Origin: Bacteroidales bacterium
GTDB lineage: Bacteria; Bacteroidota; Bacteroidia; Bacteroidales; UBA932
Assembly (NCBI GenBank): GCA_020026275.1
Contig: JAHHQQ010000006.1
Location: 1-64,000, forward strand
Direction: 5' to 3'
Length of the DNA: 64,000 bases
Shown: in pieces, positions 17,339-25,720 of the stretch
How the letters are laid out: every line of letters starts with the position of its first letter
Position numbering within the stretch: the first letter of the stretch is position 1
Program-made: the position numbers and the translations under genes
The notes under the pieces: generated by a model
Database searches by the model: none
Told to the model about the DNA's origin: nothing
What the model saw: only the letters and a program-made list of their open reading frames with translations

Positions 17339-17791
17339 ATGAAAGTTGTGATACAGCGCGTACGCCACGCCTCAGTAACCATTGGCGACACTTTAAAATC
17401 GTCCATCGGACCTGGTCTGCTCATACTGTTGGGAATCAGCACGACGGACACTCATGAAGATGTAGATTGGCTCGTTCGCAAAGTAGCCAACTTGCGGATT
17501 TTTGACGACAAAGAAGGCATCATGAACCAAAGCCTTGTCGAAATTGGTGGGGACACATTAGTTGTCAGCCAGTTCACATTGATGGCCTCCACGAAAAAAG
17601 GAAACCGCCCGTCATATATCCATGCTGCCGGACATGACATTGCGATTCCACTCTATGACCTTTTCTGCCAGCAGCTTTCTGCGGAAACAGACCGCCCCGT
17701 CAAGACAGGACAGTTCGGCGCAGATATGCAGGTAGAACTCATCAACGATGGTCCTGTCACCATCTGCATCGACACCCAAAATAAGGAATAA
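17339..17791 (+). CDS. dtd: D-aminoacyl-tRNA deacylase
   Basis: A complete 150-aa DTD protein, the normal length. It has the N-terminal MKVVIQRV strand, the SQFTLMA motif at 77-83 and the cross-subunit GPVT motif at 138-141 (as NDGPVT), which together form the chiral-proofreading site. It hydrolyses D-amino acids from wrongly charged tRNA in the cytoplasm as a dimer. A DeoR-type regulator gene begins 25 bp downstream on the same strand. The start at 17339 is the only sensible ATG. Confidence 0.97.
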   Translation: MKVVIQRVRHASVTIGDTLKSSIGPGLLILLGISTTDTHEDVDWLVRKVANLRIFDDKEGIMNQSLVEIGGDTLVVSQFTLMASTKKGNRPSYIHAAGHDIAIPLYDLFCQQLSAETDRPVKTGQFGADMQVELINDGPVTICIDTQNKE

Positions 17792-17816
17792 CTTACGTTC
17801 AGAATATATACTTTGT

Positions 17817-18581
17817 ATGAAAACCATTGCAGAAAGACACAAATTCATACTTGAAAAACTCAACAGGAAAGGATTTGTTTCAGTATTGGAACTTTCAAAA
17901 GAACTTGATGTCTCCCTCCCCACCATCCGCAAGGACCTGGAAATCCTCGAAAACAAGAATCTATTGGTCAGATCCCATGGTAGCGCATCACAGGTCAAGC
18001 CAAATGTACTTGATCTGAGCATCAATATCAAAGCGGAAAAAAACAAGGAAGAAAAAGACATCATCGCACATGCAGCTCAGAAACTCATCGGCCCGGAAGA
18101 TGCCATCATCTTGGCATCCGGCTCCACAGTCACCGCTTTCGCCAAGTTGCTGCAACCAATCGACAACATCAATGTCGTCACCCCGTCCCTGGGAATTGCT
18201 CTCATTGTCAATGAAAAAGAGAACGTGGCTGTAACAGTTCTAGGTGGAAAGATGTACAAGAATTCCCTATCTGTACGTGGAGAATATGCCGCGGCCGGAC
18301 TGAAAAACATCAGCTGTTCCAAATTGTTCATCGGCTGCGACGGTATCGACTGTGTCAAAGGAATCACTTGCGCCACCACCGAAGAGGCCAGCCTGACCAA
18401 TGCAATGATGGCAGCTGCAGACAAGACCATCGTTCTGGCTGACTCCTCCAAATTTGGCAGGAGAGGATTTGGAAAAATATGCGAACTGGATGAAATTGAC
18501 GTCATCATCACAGACAACGGCATCACAGAGGAAATGAAAGAACAGCTGGAAGCGACCGGAGTTCAGATCATCATTGCCTAA
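17817..18581 (+). CDS. DeoR/GlpR-family transcriptional regulator
   Basis: 254 aa from the ATG at 17817. The N-terminal winged helix (about residues 5-58) reads RHKFILEKLNRKGFVSV, then SLPTIRKDL as recognition helix. The rest is the DeoR C-terminal sensor domain, with ILASGSTVTAFAKLL, GCDGID and LADSSKFGR, the phosphosugar-binding isomerase-like fold. Such proteins repress sugar or glycerol catabolic genes and respond to a phosphorylated intermediate. Glycerol kinase and facilitator genes lie 6 kb downstream, so glycerol-3-phosphate control is possible but unproven. A frame extending to 17748 overlaps dtd and lacks support. Confidence 0.9.
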   Translation: MKTIAERHKFILEKLNRKGFVSVLELSKELDVSLPTIRKDLEILENKNLLVRSHGSASQVKPNVLDLSINIKAEKNKEEKDIIAHAAQKLIGPEDAIILASGSTVTAFAKLLQPIDNINVVTPSLGIALIVNEKENVAVTVLGGKMYKNSLSVRGEYAAAGLKNISCSKLFIGCDGIDCVKGITCATTEEASLTNAMMAAADKTIVLADSSKFGRRGFGKICELDEIDVIITDNGITEEMKEQLEATGVQIIIA

Positions 18582-18676
18582 TCCGCCACAAAAACAATCA
18601 AATTTCAATTTTTTCAAGTTTGGCTTGCATTCTGGCTTTTTGTTTGCATTGTCTTCCAGATGTTGCTTTTTATGTC

Positions 18677-18684
18677 TATCTTTG
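18677..18684 (+). promoter_or_regulatory. Candidate -7 box upstream of the thioesterase gene
   Basis: TATCTTTG fits TAnnTTTG and lies about 90 bp before the ATG at 18775. No strong TTTG is found at 19-21 bp, so the call is moderate. It would leave an approximately 80-nt leader. Confidence 0.4.
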
Positions 18685-18774
18685 TCTTCTGTCACCTGTG
18701 TCAGACACAAGTGGCAGAAGACAAGAAGAAGCACGAAGCAAATATTGTTGCGAAAACACAAACAGCAGAAGACT

Positions 18775-19593
18775 ATGACAATGCAAGATAAACCCATCTT
18801 TGAGCAGAAATACTCTGTTCTGGATTCCGATATGGACATCAACTATCTGGTGACCCCACTCGCAGTCCTGAAATACTACCAGGACTGCGTTTCCAAATTT
18901 ATGGCTTCCAGACATCTCGCCGCCTTTGACCTGGTGCAGAAGAAGCTGTTCTGGAACATTTCGGAGCAGAACGTCAGATTTACCGACACCCGGGCAGTCT
19001 GGGGAGACAAGATTGTCGTTGAGATCTGGATCAACGGCATCGTCCCTTCCAAGATTTTCATCAACTACCGTGTCCGCATCGAGAATGGCAGAGAATTCGC
19101 GGAAGGCTGTGCCTCCTGGTCCATTCTGCATCTGGATACCAGAGAACCTGCTGAAATGGAGAAGATTCTGAAGGATGCTGGAATCAAGACAGAAGAAGAA
19201 AAAGAAAGGGTTCATGTGGACTACAATGTGGAGCCGGGAAAACCGGTGTCCCAATTGAACCATGTGGTCAATCTGACCGACTTGGACATTAGCGGGCATA
19301 CAGGCAATGCAAGTTACCTCAGACTGGCAGTAAACGCATTGTCTGCCAATGAAGTGAAGGATCTCGAACCTGATTTCCTTTCCATCCGTTTCTTGAAAGA
19401 ATCTTTCCTGAAAGATTCACTGACCTGCAATCTCTACCAAACAGAAGATGCACACGAACAAACAATTGCACGTGCAGAAATCGTGAATGCCTCTGGTTGC
19501 AAAATCAGCCAGATATACTGCACATGGAGACCGAACATCGGTCACGAATACTCTGCCCAGGTGCAACAGTTGCGCCGTAGCGTCCGCCATTAA
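18775..19593 (+). CDS. Acyl-ACP thioesterase (double hotdog)
   Basis: This 272-aa protein fits the acyl-ACP thioesterase family. The N-terminal hotdog begins EQKYSVLDSDMD. The C-terminal hotdog has LTDLDISGHTGNASYLRLAV at 168-187, which corresponds to the D-x-N-x-H-x-x-N-x-x-Y motif of plant FatA/FatB; His175 and Asn178 are conserved here. It should release free fatty acids from acyl carrier protein in the cytoplasm. The upstream extension of the frame to 18574 is hydrophobic and Cys-rich and is probably noncoding; ATG at 18775 fits the alignment. A secreted lipase-like hydrolase follows 43 bp later. Confidence 0.85.
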   Translation: MTMQDKPIFEQKYSVLDSDMDINYLVTPLAVLKYYQDCVSKFMASRHLAAFDLVQKKLFWNISEQNVRFTDTRAVWGDKIVVEIWINGIVPSKIFINYRVRIENGREFAEGCASWSILHLDTREPAEMEKILKDAGIKTEEEKERVHVDYNVEPGKPVSQLNHVVNLTDLDISGHTGNASYLRLAVNALSANEVKDLEPDFLSIRFLKESFLKDSLTCNLYQTEDAHEQTIARAEIVNASGCKISQIYCTWRPNIGHEYSAQVQQLRRSVRH

Positions 19594-19636
19594 GCAATCC
19601 GCCCCCTTTATCCCAACCCAATAGATTTACCTGAAA

Positions 19637-20635
19637 ATGAAAAGATTCTTATCTGTCCTCATCCTGTCCGTCACATTGAGCATGATGACGACTTTTGCCC
19701 AAGACAAAGCAACCTCCTCCTTCCGGACGACCTCCCTCCTGTCCTCAGAAGATTCCCTCCAGCTTTCAGTACTCTACAGCCTTCCCCCAACAGGAAAAGA
19801 ACCTGAAGGAGTCCTACAAATTGTACACGGAATGTGCGAACATAAAGAAAGGTACATCCCTTTCATGGAATTCATGTCGAAAAATGGGTGGATTTGTGTA
19901 ATCCATGACCACCGCGGACACGGTGCTTCAGTCCGATATCCCAATGAACTAGGCTATTTTTATGAAGGTGGATACAACGCCATGATTCACGATGTGAAAG
20001 TAATTGCTGACTGGATCAAATCGGAATTTGAAGGCCTTGACATCAATATGCTAGGGCATAGCATGGGATCCATGGTGGTCCGTTCCTATCTCAAGAAGAA
20101 TGACGAACAAATTGAAAAACTGATTGTCTGCGGAAGTCCAAGCTACGACCCGGCATCCAGGATCGGCATCAAACAGACCAAAAGAATCATTGAAAAATAT
20201 GGTGGAATGGCACGTCCGACCCTAATCCAGAAAATGTCCTTCAGTTCTTTCAACAAGAAATTCAAGATGGAAGGCTCCCCCAATGCATGGATCTGCTCAG
20301 ACATGAATATTGTCAAAGCATATGACAAAGATCCGCTTTGCTCCTACCAGTTTACAGCCAATGGTTTCTACAACCTTTTCTCTTTGATGCAATATACCTA
20401 CGATGAAGCCGGTTGGAACATTTCCAAGCCGGACCTCCCCATTCATTTCATATCCGGAGAAGAAGACCCTTGCATCGGAACCAAAGCAAAATTTGAAAAA
20501 GCAGTCTATTTCCTAAAGAAAATAGGCTATAAAAATGTCAGCAGCAAACTCTATCCTCACATGAGACACGAAATTCTCAATGAAAAAGACAAGCAGACCG
20601 TATGGGACGACGTCCTCCGGTTCCTCTCTGAATAA
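19637..20635 (+). CDS. Exported alpha/beta hydrolase, monoacylglycerol lipase-like
   Basis: A cleavable signal peptide (residues 1-22, ending TTFAQ) precedes an alpha/beta hydrolase of the MGL/lysophospholipase type. The oxyanion HGM is at 64-66, DHRGHG at 91-96 and the nucleophile elbow GHSMG at 140-144 with Ser142. Asp277 in GEEDP and His311 in YPHMRHE complete the triad. It would act in the periplasm on monoacylglycerol, lysophospholipid or a related ester. It sits between the acyl-ACP thioesterase and an LpxL-like acyltransferase on the same strand, consistent with lipid turnover (inference). Confidence 0.88.
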   Translation: MKRFLSVLILSVTLSMMTTFAQDKATSSFRTTSLLSSEDSLQLSVLYSLPPTGKEPEGVLQIVHGMCEHKERYIPFMEFMSKNGWICVIHDHRGHGASVRYPNELGYFYEGGYNAMIHDVKVIADWIKSEFEGLDINMLGHSMGSMVVRSYLKKNDEQIEKLIVCGSPSYDPASRIGIKQTKRIIEKYGGMARPTLIQKMSFSSFNKKFKMEGSPNAWICSDMNIVKAYDKDPLCSYQFTANGFYNLFSLMQYTYDEAGWNISKPDLPIHFISGEEDPCIGTKAKFEKAVYFLKKIGYKNVSSKLYPHMRHEILNEKDKQTVWDDVLRFLSE

Positions 20636-20646
20636 CTGTCCCTCCC

Positions 20647-20773
20647 CCCTCCGGGAAATGACCCTGTCGCACTTGTCACCCCATTTAGCTTTCCCCCGTT
20701 CGAGAAATGCTCATGCCCCATTCGGGAAATACCTCCTCCCCTTCGGGAAATGATTTTTTCCCTTCAGGAAATT
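20647..20773. repeat. Five degenerate copies of a CCCCnTTCGGGAAATG motif
   Basis: Copies lie at 20647-20660, 20694-20709, 20716-20731, 20737-20752 and 20760-20773. The last four are spaced about 22 bp apart, close to two helical turns. The core TTCGGGAAAT resembles the TTTCCGGGAAAT core of the repeats at 52400 and 52723. They lie between the hydrolase stop (20635) and the acyltransferase start (20851). Function is unknown; a protein-binding array or an mRNA structural element is possible. Confidence 0.6.
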
Positions 20774-20850
20774 ACTCTATGCTTCCGGAGTGGCAAAATG
20801 GTCTATATTTTGTACGTCGTTCCCCTGTACATTCGTTATTTGAACAAACA

Positions 20851-21741
20851 ATGATAAGAGCTGACATCTTGCTGGGATCTCTGAGATTCCTTGGAAAATT
20901 TCCGCTAAAACACCATTATAAATTCTCTAAAATATTCAGCTGGCTGCTGTCTTCTGTCATGCATTATCGGAAAGATGTGGTCTATATCAACCTTTCCAGA
21001 GCCTTCCCAGAACTCAGCTGCCAGGAAATTGACCAGCTGGCCAGAGACTTCTATCTCCACTTCGGGGAAATCATTTCTGAAGCCATCTGGTTTGCCGGTT
21101 CCACACCTGCAAAAATAAGAAAAGAAGATATCTGCACCATCATCAACCCTGAAGTGTTGGCAAAAGCCTATGACAAAGCTTCCAATGTGATGATTTTGAC
21201 CTCACATACAGGCAACTGGGAACTGACCGGCGGACTGCGCTACTACAATCCCAAGCCGGAACTGGACTATGTCTTCAATGAAAACCACATCAGCATCGTC
21301 TACAAGCAGCAATCCAGCAAAGTTTGGGACGAAGTCTTGAAGAAAACCCGTTCAACCCCAGTAGAAAACTATCAGGGGCTGGTGGAATCCAAACAGATCT
21401 TGCGCTATGCGCTGGAGCACAGCCAGTCCAAGAAGATCTACATCTTCATCAATGACCAGCGGCCCTACGGAACCGGCACGGAAATCGGTGAATTCATGCA
21501 CCAGAAGACAAGCGGAATGGCAGCCAGCATCAAATTGGCATCCAAGCTGCACATGTCCGTCCTCTTCTCAAAGATGGTCCGGACCCGACAGGGACATTAT
21601 GAAATCACCTATGTACCTCTTGCCGATGATGCACATGAATACCAGACAGAAACTCTTCTGAAAAAGTATTTCGACGAATTGGAAAAAGAACTTCACCAGA
21701 CTCCTGCCAATTATCTATGGAGCCACAAGAGATGGAAATGA
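20851..21741 (+). CDS. LpxL/HtrB-like lysophospholipid acyltransferase
   Basis: 296 aa from ATG 20851. The catalytic H-x4-E motif of lipid A late acyltransferases is SHTGNWEL, with His119 and Glu124. Further family blocks are FINDQRPYG and the C-terminal YLWSHKRWK. It should transfer an acyl chain from acyl-ACP to lipid A or another inner-membrane lipid. A frame extending upstream to 20707 would read through the CGGGAAATG repeats as PSGN-like peptides and lacks support. A close paralogue is encoded at 61363-62244. The gene ends base-to-base against the convergent TetR gene. Confidence 0.9.
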   Translation: MIRADILLGSLRFLGKFPLKHHYKFSKIFSWLLSSVMHYRKDVVYINLSRAFPELSCQEIDQLARDFYLHFGEIISEAIWFAGSTPAKIRKEDICTIINPEVLAKAYDKASNVMILTSHTGNWELTGGLRYYNPKPELDYVFNENHISIVYKQQSSKVWDEVLKKTRSTPVENYQGLVESKQILRYALEHSQSKKIYIFINDQRPYGTGTEIGEFMHQKTSGMAASIKLASKLHMSVLFSKMVRTRQGHYEITYVPLADDAHEYQTETLLKKYFDELEKELHQTPANYLWSHKRWK

Positions 21742-22356
21742 TCAACGCTCTCCTATTCCCAGCATGAAGGCCATCTGTTCGACAATCTGTGCCTTCCAGC
21801 TGTCCAGATACTCTTCTTGGGAAACGGATTTCCGGAAAGGGGCCAGGTCCATCAGTTTCCGTCCAAGGAACGGTGTGATGAGCAACATATAAAAAGACGG
21901 CAAGAAAATGTAGAAAGGGACATTCCGGATCTTCTTTTCTTCTATATACCGGTCGTAAATCTCCATGACGTCGTGAAGAAGTCCATGCACTTGTCCACGG
22001 TCCACTTCCTCCACAAACTTGGCAGGGTCTCTCTGGATTTCACGCAAGAAAAACATAGGTAAATCTGGATATTGGATGAAATGCCGATAATAAGAATCAA
22101 CGATATGCCTCAATCGCTCCCGAAGTGGCAATTCCTCCTGCAGAATGCAACGGATCTGCTCCACCGACTCCCGGATGATGCCTCCGAAGATTTCATTGAA
22201 CAGCTTTTCCTTGGTTCTGAAATAGTAATGCAGAGTGGGACGGTTGATGCCGACCGCCTCTGCAATTTCACTCATGCTTGCCTGTGAATAGCCTGAATGG
22301 ACAAATACAGTTCTGGCAACATCGATGATCTTCTTCTCCAATTCCTTGTTTTCCAT
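21742..22356 (-). CDS. TetR-family transcriptional regulator
   Basis: 204 aa from the ATG at 22356. The N-terminal HTH (about 10-55) contains SMSEIAEAVGINRPTLHYYF, the classic TetR recognition motif, followed by RTKEKLFNEIF. The C-terminal ligand domain has no recognisable ligand signature. It is divergent from the POTRA/beta-barrel gene at 22543, and a perfect 14-bp palindrome lies just upstream of its start, so autoregulation and control of the barrel gene are likely. A longer frame beginning at 22401 would start inside the palindrome. Confidence 0.9.
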   Translation of the reverse strand: MENKELEKKIIDVARTVFVHSGYSQASMSEIAEAVGINRPTLHYYFRTKEKLFNEIFGGIIRESVEQIRCILQEELPLRERLRHIVDSYYRHFIQYPDLPMFFLREIQRDPAKFVEEVDRGQVHGLLHDVMEIYDRYIEEKKIRNVPFYIFLPSFYMLLITPFLGRKLMDLAPFRKSVSQEEYLDSWKAQIVEQMAFMLGIGER

Positions 22357-22389
22357 AAAAACATCTCCAATCTGTTGTAAATCGAATCC

Positions 22390-22403
22390 AAATGTATACA
22401 TTT
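22390..22403. promoter_or_regulatory. Candidate TetR operator palindrome
   Basis: AAATGTATACATTT is a perfect 14-bp palindrome in the 186-bp region between the divergent TetR and beta-barrel genes. A degenerate second copy, AAAGGTATACAATT, lies at 22446-22459, about 56 bp away. This spacing and position suit a dimeric repressor acting on both promoters. Confidence 0.55.
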
Positions 22404-22542
22404 ATATCAGACACCAATATCAGACTTCGTGTCCAACCACTTTCTAAAGGTATACAATTTTTTTATATTAGACTTTCCTCATAACAATGAAAAAGGTTTA
22501 TTTGTATATTGGAATTACAATATATCATTAAACATTATCATC

Positions 22543-24159
22543 ATGTCACGGAGCTTATCAAACATCCTTTTCCTGACGACTGCATTTTGTCTGTCATTGA
22601 CAGGACAGCCGATACATGCGCAACTGATTGGCATCCGACATGAACAATCTGTTCTCACGCAGGAGCAGATTCCTTCCAGACTCAATCCTTTCCATGACAT
22701 CCGCGGGCAGCGGCGCTTCCTCATTTCTTTTCCGTTCCACTATGAAAGAGACCGACGACTCCACGAACAAGAAGAACAGTTGAAAAGATTTGCGGACGAA
22801 ATCATCATTCCAAAAGGGGAAAAAGCCACCCCAAAACATACAGATGAACTTCCTGTTCTGAAGGACAGGTCAGGTAGCCATCCTGCGCTCTTCCCTTTTC
22901 CGCAACACCCCACAATCGAACAGAAATTCAAAATACTGGACATTCATATCAACGGAGTCAACAAAAAGGAGGAGCGGCTTCTATTGAACAAACTTCCCAA
23001 GCATTCTTCTCATGAATTGTCAAGAAAAGACGTGGAGGACATGGAGGCCCAAATGATTGGGACGGGCAGTTTCGAAAACATCTCCTATAGGCTTCTGAAG
23101 AATGAGGACGGCTACAATTTGGAAATGGATTGCAAAAAAGCCCCCATCCATCAATTTGGTTTCGGTATCCGTTTTGATACGGAGGAAGCCGTAACGGCCA
23201 TGGCAGAAGCCGGGTTCAATGCCAACAAAATCAGTGGATCCAGACACAGTATCGGAATCAAGCTATCTGCTCATCCCCAGCTGAGATATCTTTATTCCTT
23301 CGATTCTCCAGATATGCCCACTTTCAATGCAGGAGCCAATATCAGATGGATGGACATGAATCTGCTTGACTACACTCATGGGAAACGAAACAATTTGAAC
23401 TATCTCCACTCAGAACAAAAGATGTTCCTGTCCAACATGAAATGGAAGTATCTGGATACACGTGCAGGATGGAGCAATGACTTCTGGTATTTTCCTGACG
23501 GGAGAGATGTCAACCAGCAAGTTCTGGACAATGTCTACTGTTCCGGACATAAATGGACAGATTATCTCAACCTGTTCTGCGAGATGAGGGCCTATTCATT
23601 CGACGACAGCTATTTCCCGACCAAAGGGATTGATGGTGGACTATCCTACCGCTGGACTTTTTCGAGATGGCCATCGCATGACCGGACGTCTCTGGAAAAC
23701 TTTCATGCCATAAGAGCGGACATCAAGGGTGCCTTTTCTCTTGGAGAATCTTTCACCATACTGCCAGCGGCAGAAATCTGTCTTCTCATGGGCAGGAACA
23801 TGCCTCTGGTCTATGGAAATTTTCTGGGAGGGGCCATTAGAGGCCGATATATTGAACAACAGATCCCATTCCCGGCCATCAATGCCATGATACCGGCCAA
23901 TCCTTATTTGGGAGTCTTTACAGCTGATTTCCGTTTGAAAGTTTACAAGGAGCATTACCTGACCGGACATATTGGATACATGAGGGATTCCATCTGTCTA
24001 AAAGACTGGTTTTCGGAAGCCAGGCAACATTGGGGAATTGTGCTGGACTATTCCTACAATTCGCTGATCGGTCCTCTCTCTTTCAATGTCCATTGGTCTG
24101 ATATCAGTCCAACCCCCAAAAAACTTGGAATTTACATCAATATGGGATTTTATTTCTGA
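22543..24159 (+). CDS. Omp85-like POTRA plus 16-strand beta-barrel protein without patatin domain
   Basis: 538 aa with a signal peptide (LTGQPIHAQ end). After a low-complexity linker (about 25-130) comes one POTRA-like repeat (KILDIHINGVNKKEERLLLN) and then a barrel with FGFGIRFDTEEAV and a C-terminal GIYINMGFYF ending in Phe. The POTRA-barrel half matches the C-terminal half of Bacteroidota patatin-family (PlpD-like) proteins. The N-terminal patatin lipase domain with its GXSXG motif is absent. It would sit in the outer membrane, perhaps exporting or inserting a partner. It is divergent from the TetR gene and 66 bp upstream of glpK. The ATG at 22543 begins the signal peptide. Confidence 0.78.
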   Translation: MSRSLSNILFLTTAFCLSLTGQPIHAQLIGIRHEQSVLTQEQIPSRLNPFHDIRGQRRFLISFPFHYERDRRLHEQEEQLKRFADEIIIPKGEKATPKHTDELPVLKDRSGSHPALFPFPQHPTIEQKFKILDIHINGVNKKEERLLLNKLPKHSSHELSRKDVEDMEAQMIGTGSFENISYRLLKNEDGYNLEMDCKKAPIHQFGFGIRFDTEEAVTAMAEAGFNANKISGSRHSIGIKLSAHPQLRYLYSFDSPDMPTFNAGANIRWMDMNLLDYTHGKRNNLNYLHSEQKMFLSNMKWKYLDTRAGWSNDFWYFPDGRDVNQQVLDNVYCSGHKWTDYLNLFCEMRAYSFDDSYFPTKGIDGGLSYRWTFSRWPSHDRTSLENFHAIRADIKGAFSLGESFTILPAAEICLLMGRNMPLVYGNFLGGAIRGRYIEQQIPFPAINAMIPANPYLGVFTADFRLKVYKEHYLTGHIGYMRDSICLKDWFSEARQHWGIVLDYSYNSLIGPLSFNVHWSDISPTPKKLGIYINMGFYF

Positions 24160-24225
24160 CATTCATCAAGGCTTCGGTCTTGTCCACAATAATTAAACCA
24201 ACAGACAAAACCAAAATTCACGCTC

Positions 24226-25713
24226 ATGGAGAAGTATATTTTATCTCTTGACCAAGGGACCAGCAGTTCCCGAGCCATCGTGTTCAACCACCAAGGAGAA
24301 ATCTGTTCTGTCGCTCAAAAAGAATTTACACAGATCTTTCCAAAACCGGGTTGGGTCGAACACAATCCGCACGAAATCTGGTCATCACAAGCCTCTGTTA
24401 TCGCAGAAGCCATCACCAAGATAGACATCAACGGTCTGAATATCGCAGGAATTGGCATCACCAACCAAAGGGAAACAACCATTGTCTGGGACAAAGATAC
24501 CGAAGAACCTATCTACAATGCCATCGTATGGCAAGATCGCCGTACTTCAGAATATTGCGACCAGCTCAAAAAAGAAGGAAAAAGCGGAATGATCCGGAAA
24601 AAGACCGGACTGATTATCGATGCCTACTTCAGCGCAACCAAAATCAGATGGATTCTGGACAATGTGGAAGGAGCCAGAGAAAGGGCAGAAGCTGGAAAAT
24701 TGATGTTCGGGACAGTGGATTCCTGGCTGGTATGGCGTCTTACTCGTGGCGAAATCCATGTGACGGATGTTTCCAACGCTTCTCGCACTATGTTGTTCAA
24801 TATCCATACGTTGGACTGGGATGAGGAATTGCTGGAATTGTTCGACATTCCAAGATCCATGATGCCACAAGTGAAATCCTCCAGTGAAATCTATGGTTAT
24901 ACCCGCACGACTATATTTGCCCACAAGGTGCCGATTGCCGGTATCGCTGGAGACCAGCATGCCGCCCTCTTCGGACAAATGTGCACTGAACCCGGCATGG
25001 TGAAAAACACTTATGGGACGGGCTGTTTCATGCTGATGAACAGTGGAGAAAAACCAATTGACTCCAAAAACAGTCTGCTTACGACTATCGCATGGAAAAT
25101 CGGAGACAAGGTGAATTATGCACTCGAAGGTAGCATTTTCGTAGCCGGTTCTGTCATACAATGGCTACGGGACGGATTAGGCATCATCAGATCGTCTTCA
25201 GAAGTGGAGGCTCTCGCCTCCGAGGTGGAAGATACTGGCGGTGTCTATTTCGTTCCGGCGCTCACCGGTTTGGGCGCACCTTGGTGGGACCCTTATTCCA
25301 GAGGTCTCATCTGCGGTATCAGCCGAGGCACAAAATCGGCTCATATTGCGCGGGCAGCTTTGGAAGGAATCGCATTTCAAACCATGGACATCGTGAATGC
25401 AATGGCAAAAGATGCCAACCTGGACCTGAAAGAACTCAGGGTCGATGGAGGTGCTTCAAGGAACAATCTGATGATGCAGTTCCAATCCGATATTCTGGGC
25501 ATTCCGGTTTCAAGGCCAAACACGACTGAAACGACAGCTCTTGGAGCCGCTTTCCTGGCAGGTCTGGCAGTCGGATATTGGAACAGTATCGAAGAACTCC
25601 AACATATGACAGGCATCGAACACCAATTTTTACCTTCCGCTCCCAAAGAGATCGTTGAAGACAAGATCAAAGGCTGGAAAGATGCCATTTCAAGAACATT
25701 GACTCAAAATTAG
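24226..25713 (+). CDS. glpK: Glycerol kinase
   Basis: 495 aa, the normal length for FGGY-family glycerol kinase. It begins YILSLDQGTSSSRAIVFNH, and has GITNQRETT, the Arg-Glu-Thr glycerol contact, and IAGDQHAALFGQ. The second FGGY signature VDGGASRNNLMMQFQSD lies in the C-terminal half. It phosphorylates glycerol to sn-glycerol 3-phosphate in the cytoplasm. The facilitator gene glpF starts 7 bp after its stop, so the two form an operon. No glycerol-3-phosphate dehydrogenase is seen nearby. Confidence 0.98.
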   Translation: MEKYILSLDQGTSSSRAIVFNHQGEICSVAQKEFTQIFPKPGWVEHNPHEIWSSQASVIAEAITKIDINGLNIAGIGITNQRETTIVWDKDTEEPIYNAIVWQDRRTSEYCDQLKKEGKSGMIRKKTGLIIDAYFSATKIRWILDNVEGARERAEAGKLMFGTVDSWLVWRLTRGEIHVTDVSNASRTMLFNIHTLDWDEELLELFDIPRSMMPQVKSSSEIYGYTRTTIFAHKVPIAGIAGDQHAALFGQMCTEPGMVKNTYGTGCFMLMNSGEKPIDSKNSLLTTIAWKIGDKVNYALEGSIFVAGSVIQWLRDGLGIIRSSSEVEALASEVEDTGGVYFVPALTGLGAPWWDPYSRGLICGISRGTKSAHIARAALEGIAFQTMDIVNAMAKDANLDLKELRVDGGASRNNLMMQFQSDILGIPVSRPNTTETTALGAAFLAGLAVGYWNSIEELQHMTGIEHQFLPSAPKEIVEDKIKGWKDAISRTLTQN

Positions 25714-25720
25714 ACACACT

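Noticed and set aside
18574..18774. Upstream extension of the thioesterase as a signal peptide
   Set aside because: Acyl-ACP thioesterases are cytoplasmic, and a promoter-like box lies inside the extension.
20647..20773. Possible CRISPR array
   Set aside because: Repeats are short (about 14-16 bp), degenerate and with spacers of 6-33 bp; no cas genes nearby.
20707..20850. N-terminal extension of the acyltransferase with PSGN repeats
   Set aside because: The repeat spacing is not a multiple of three, the extension is absent from the paralogue, and the conserved start is ATG 20851.
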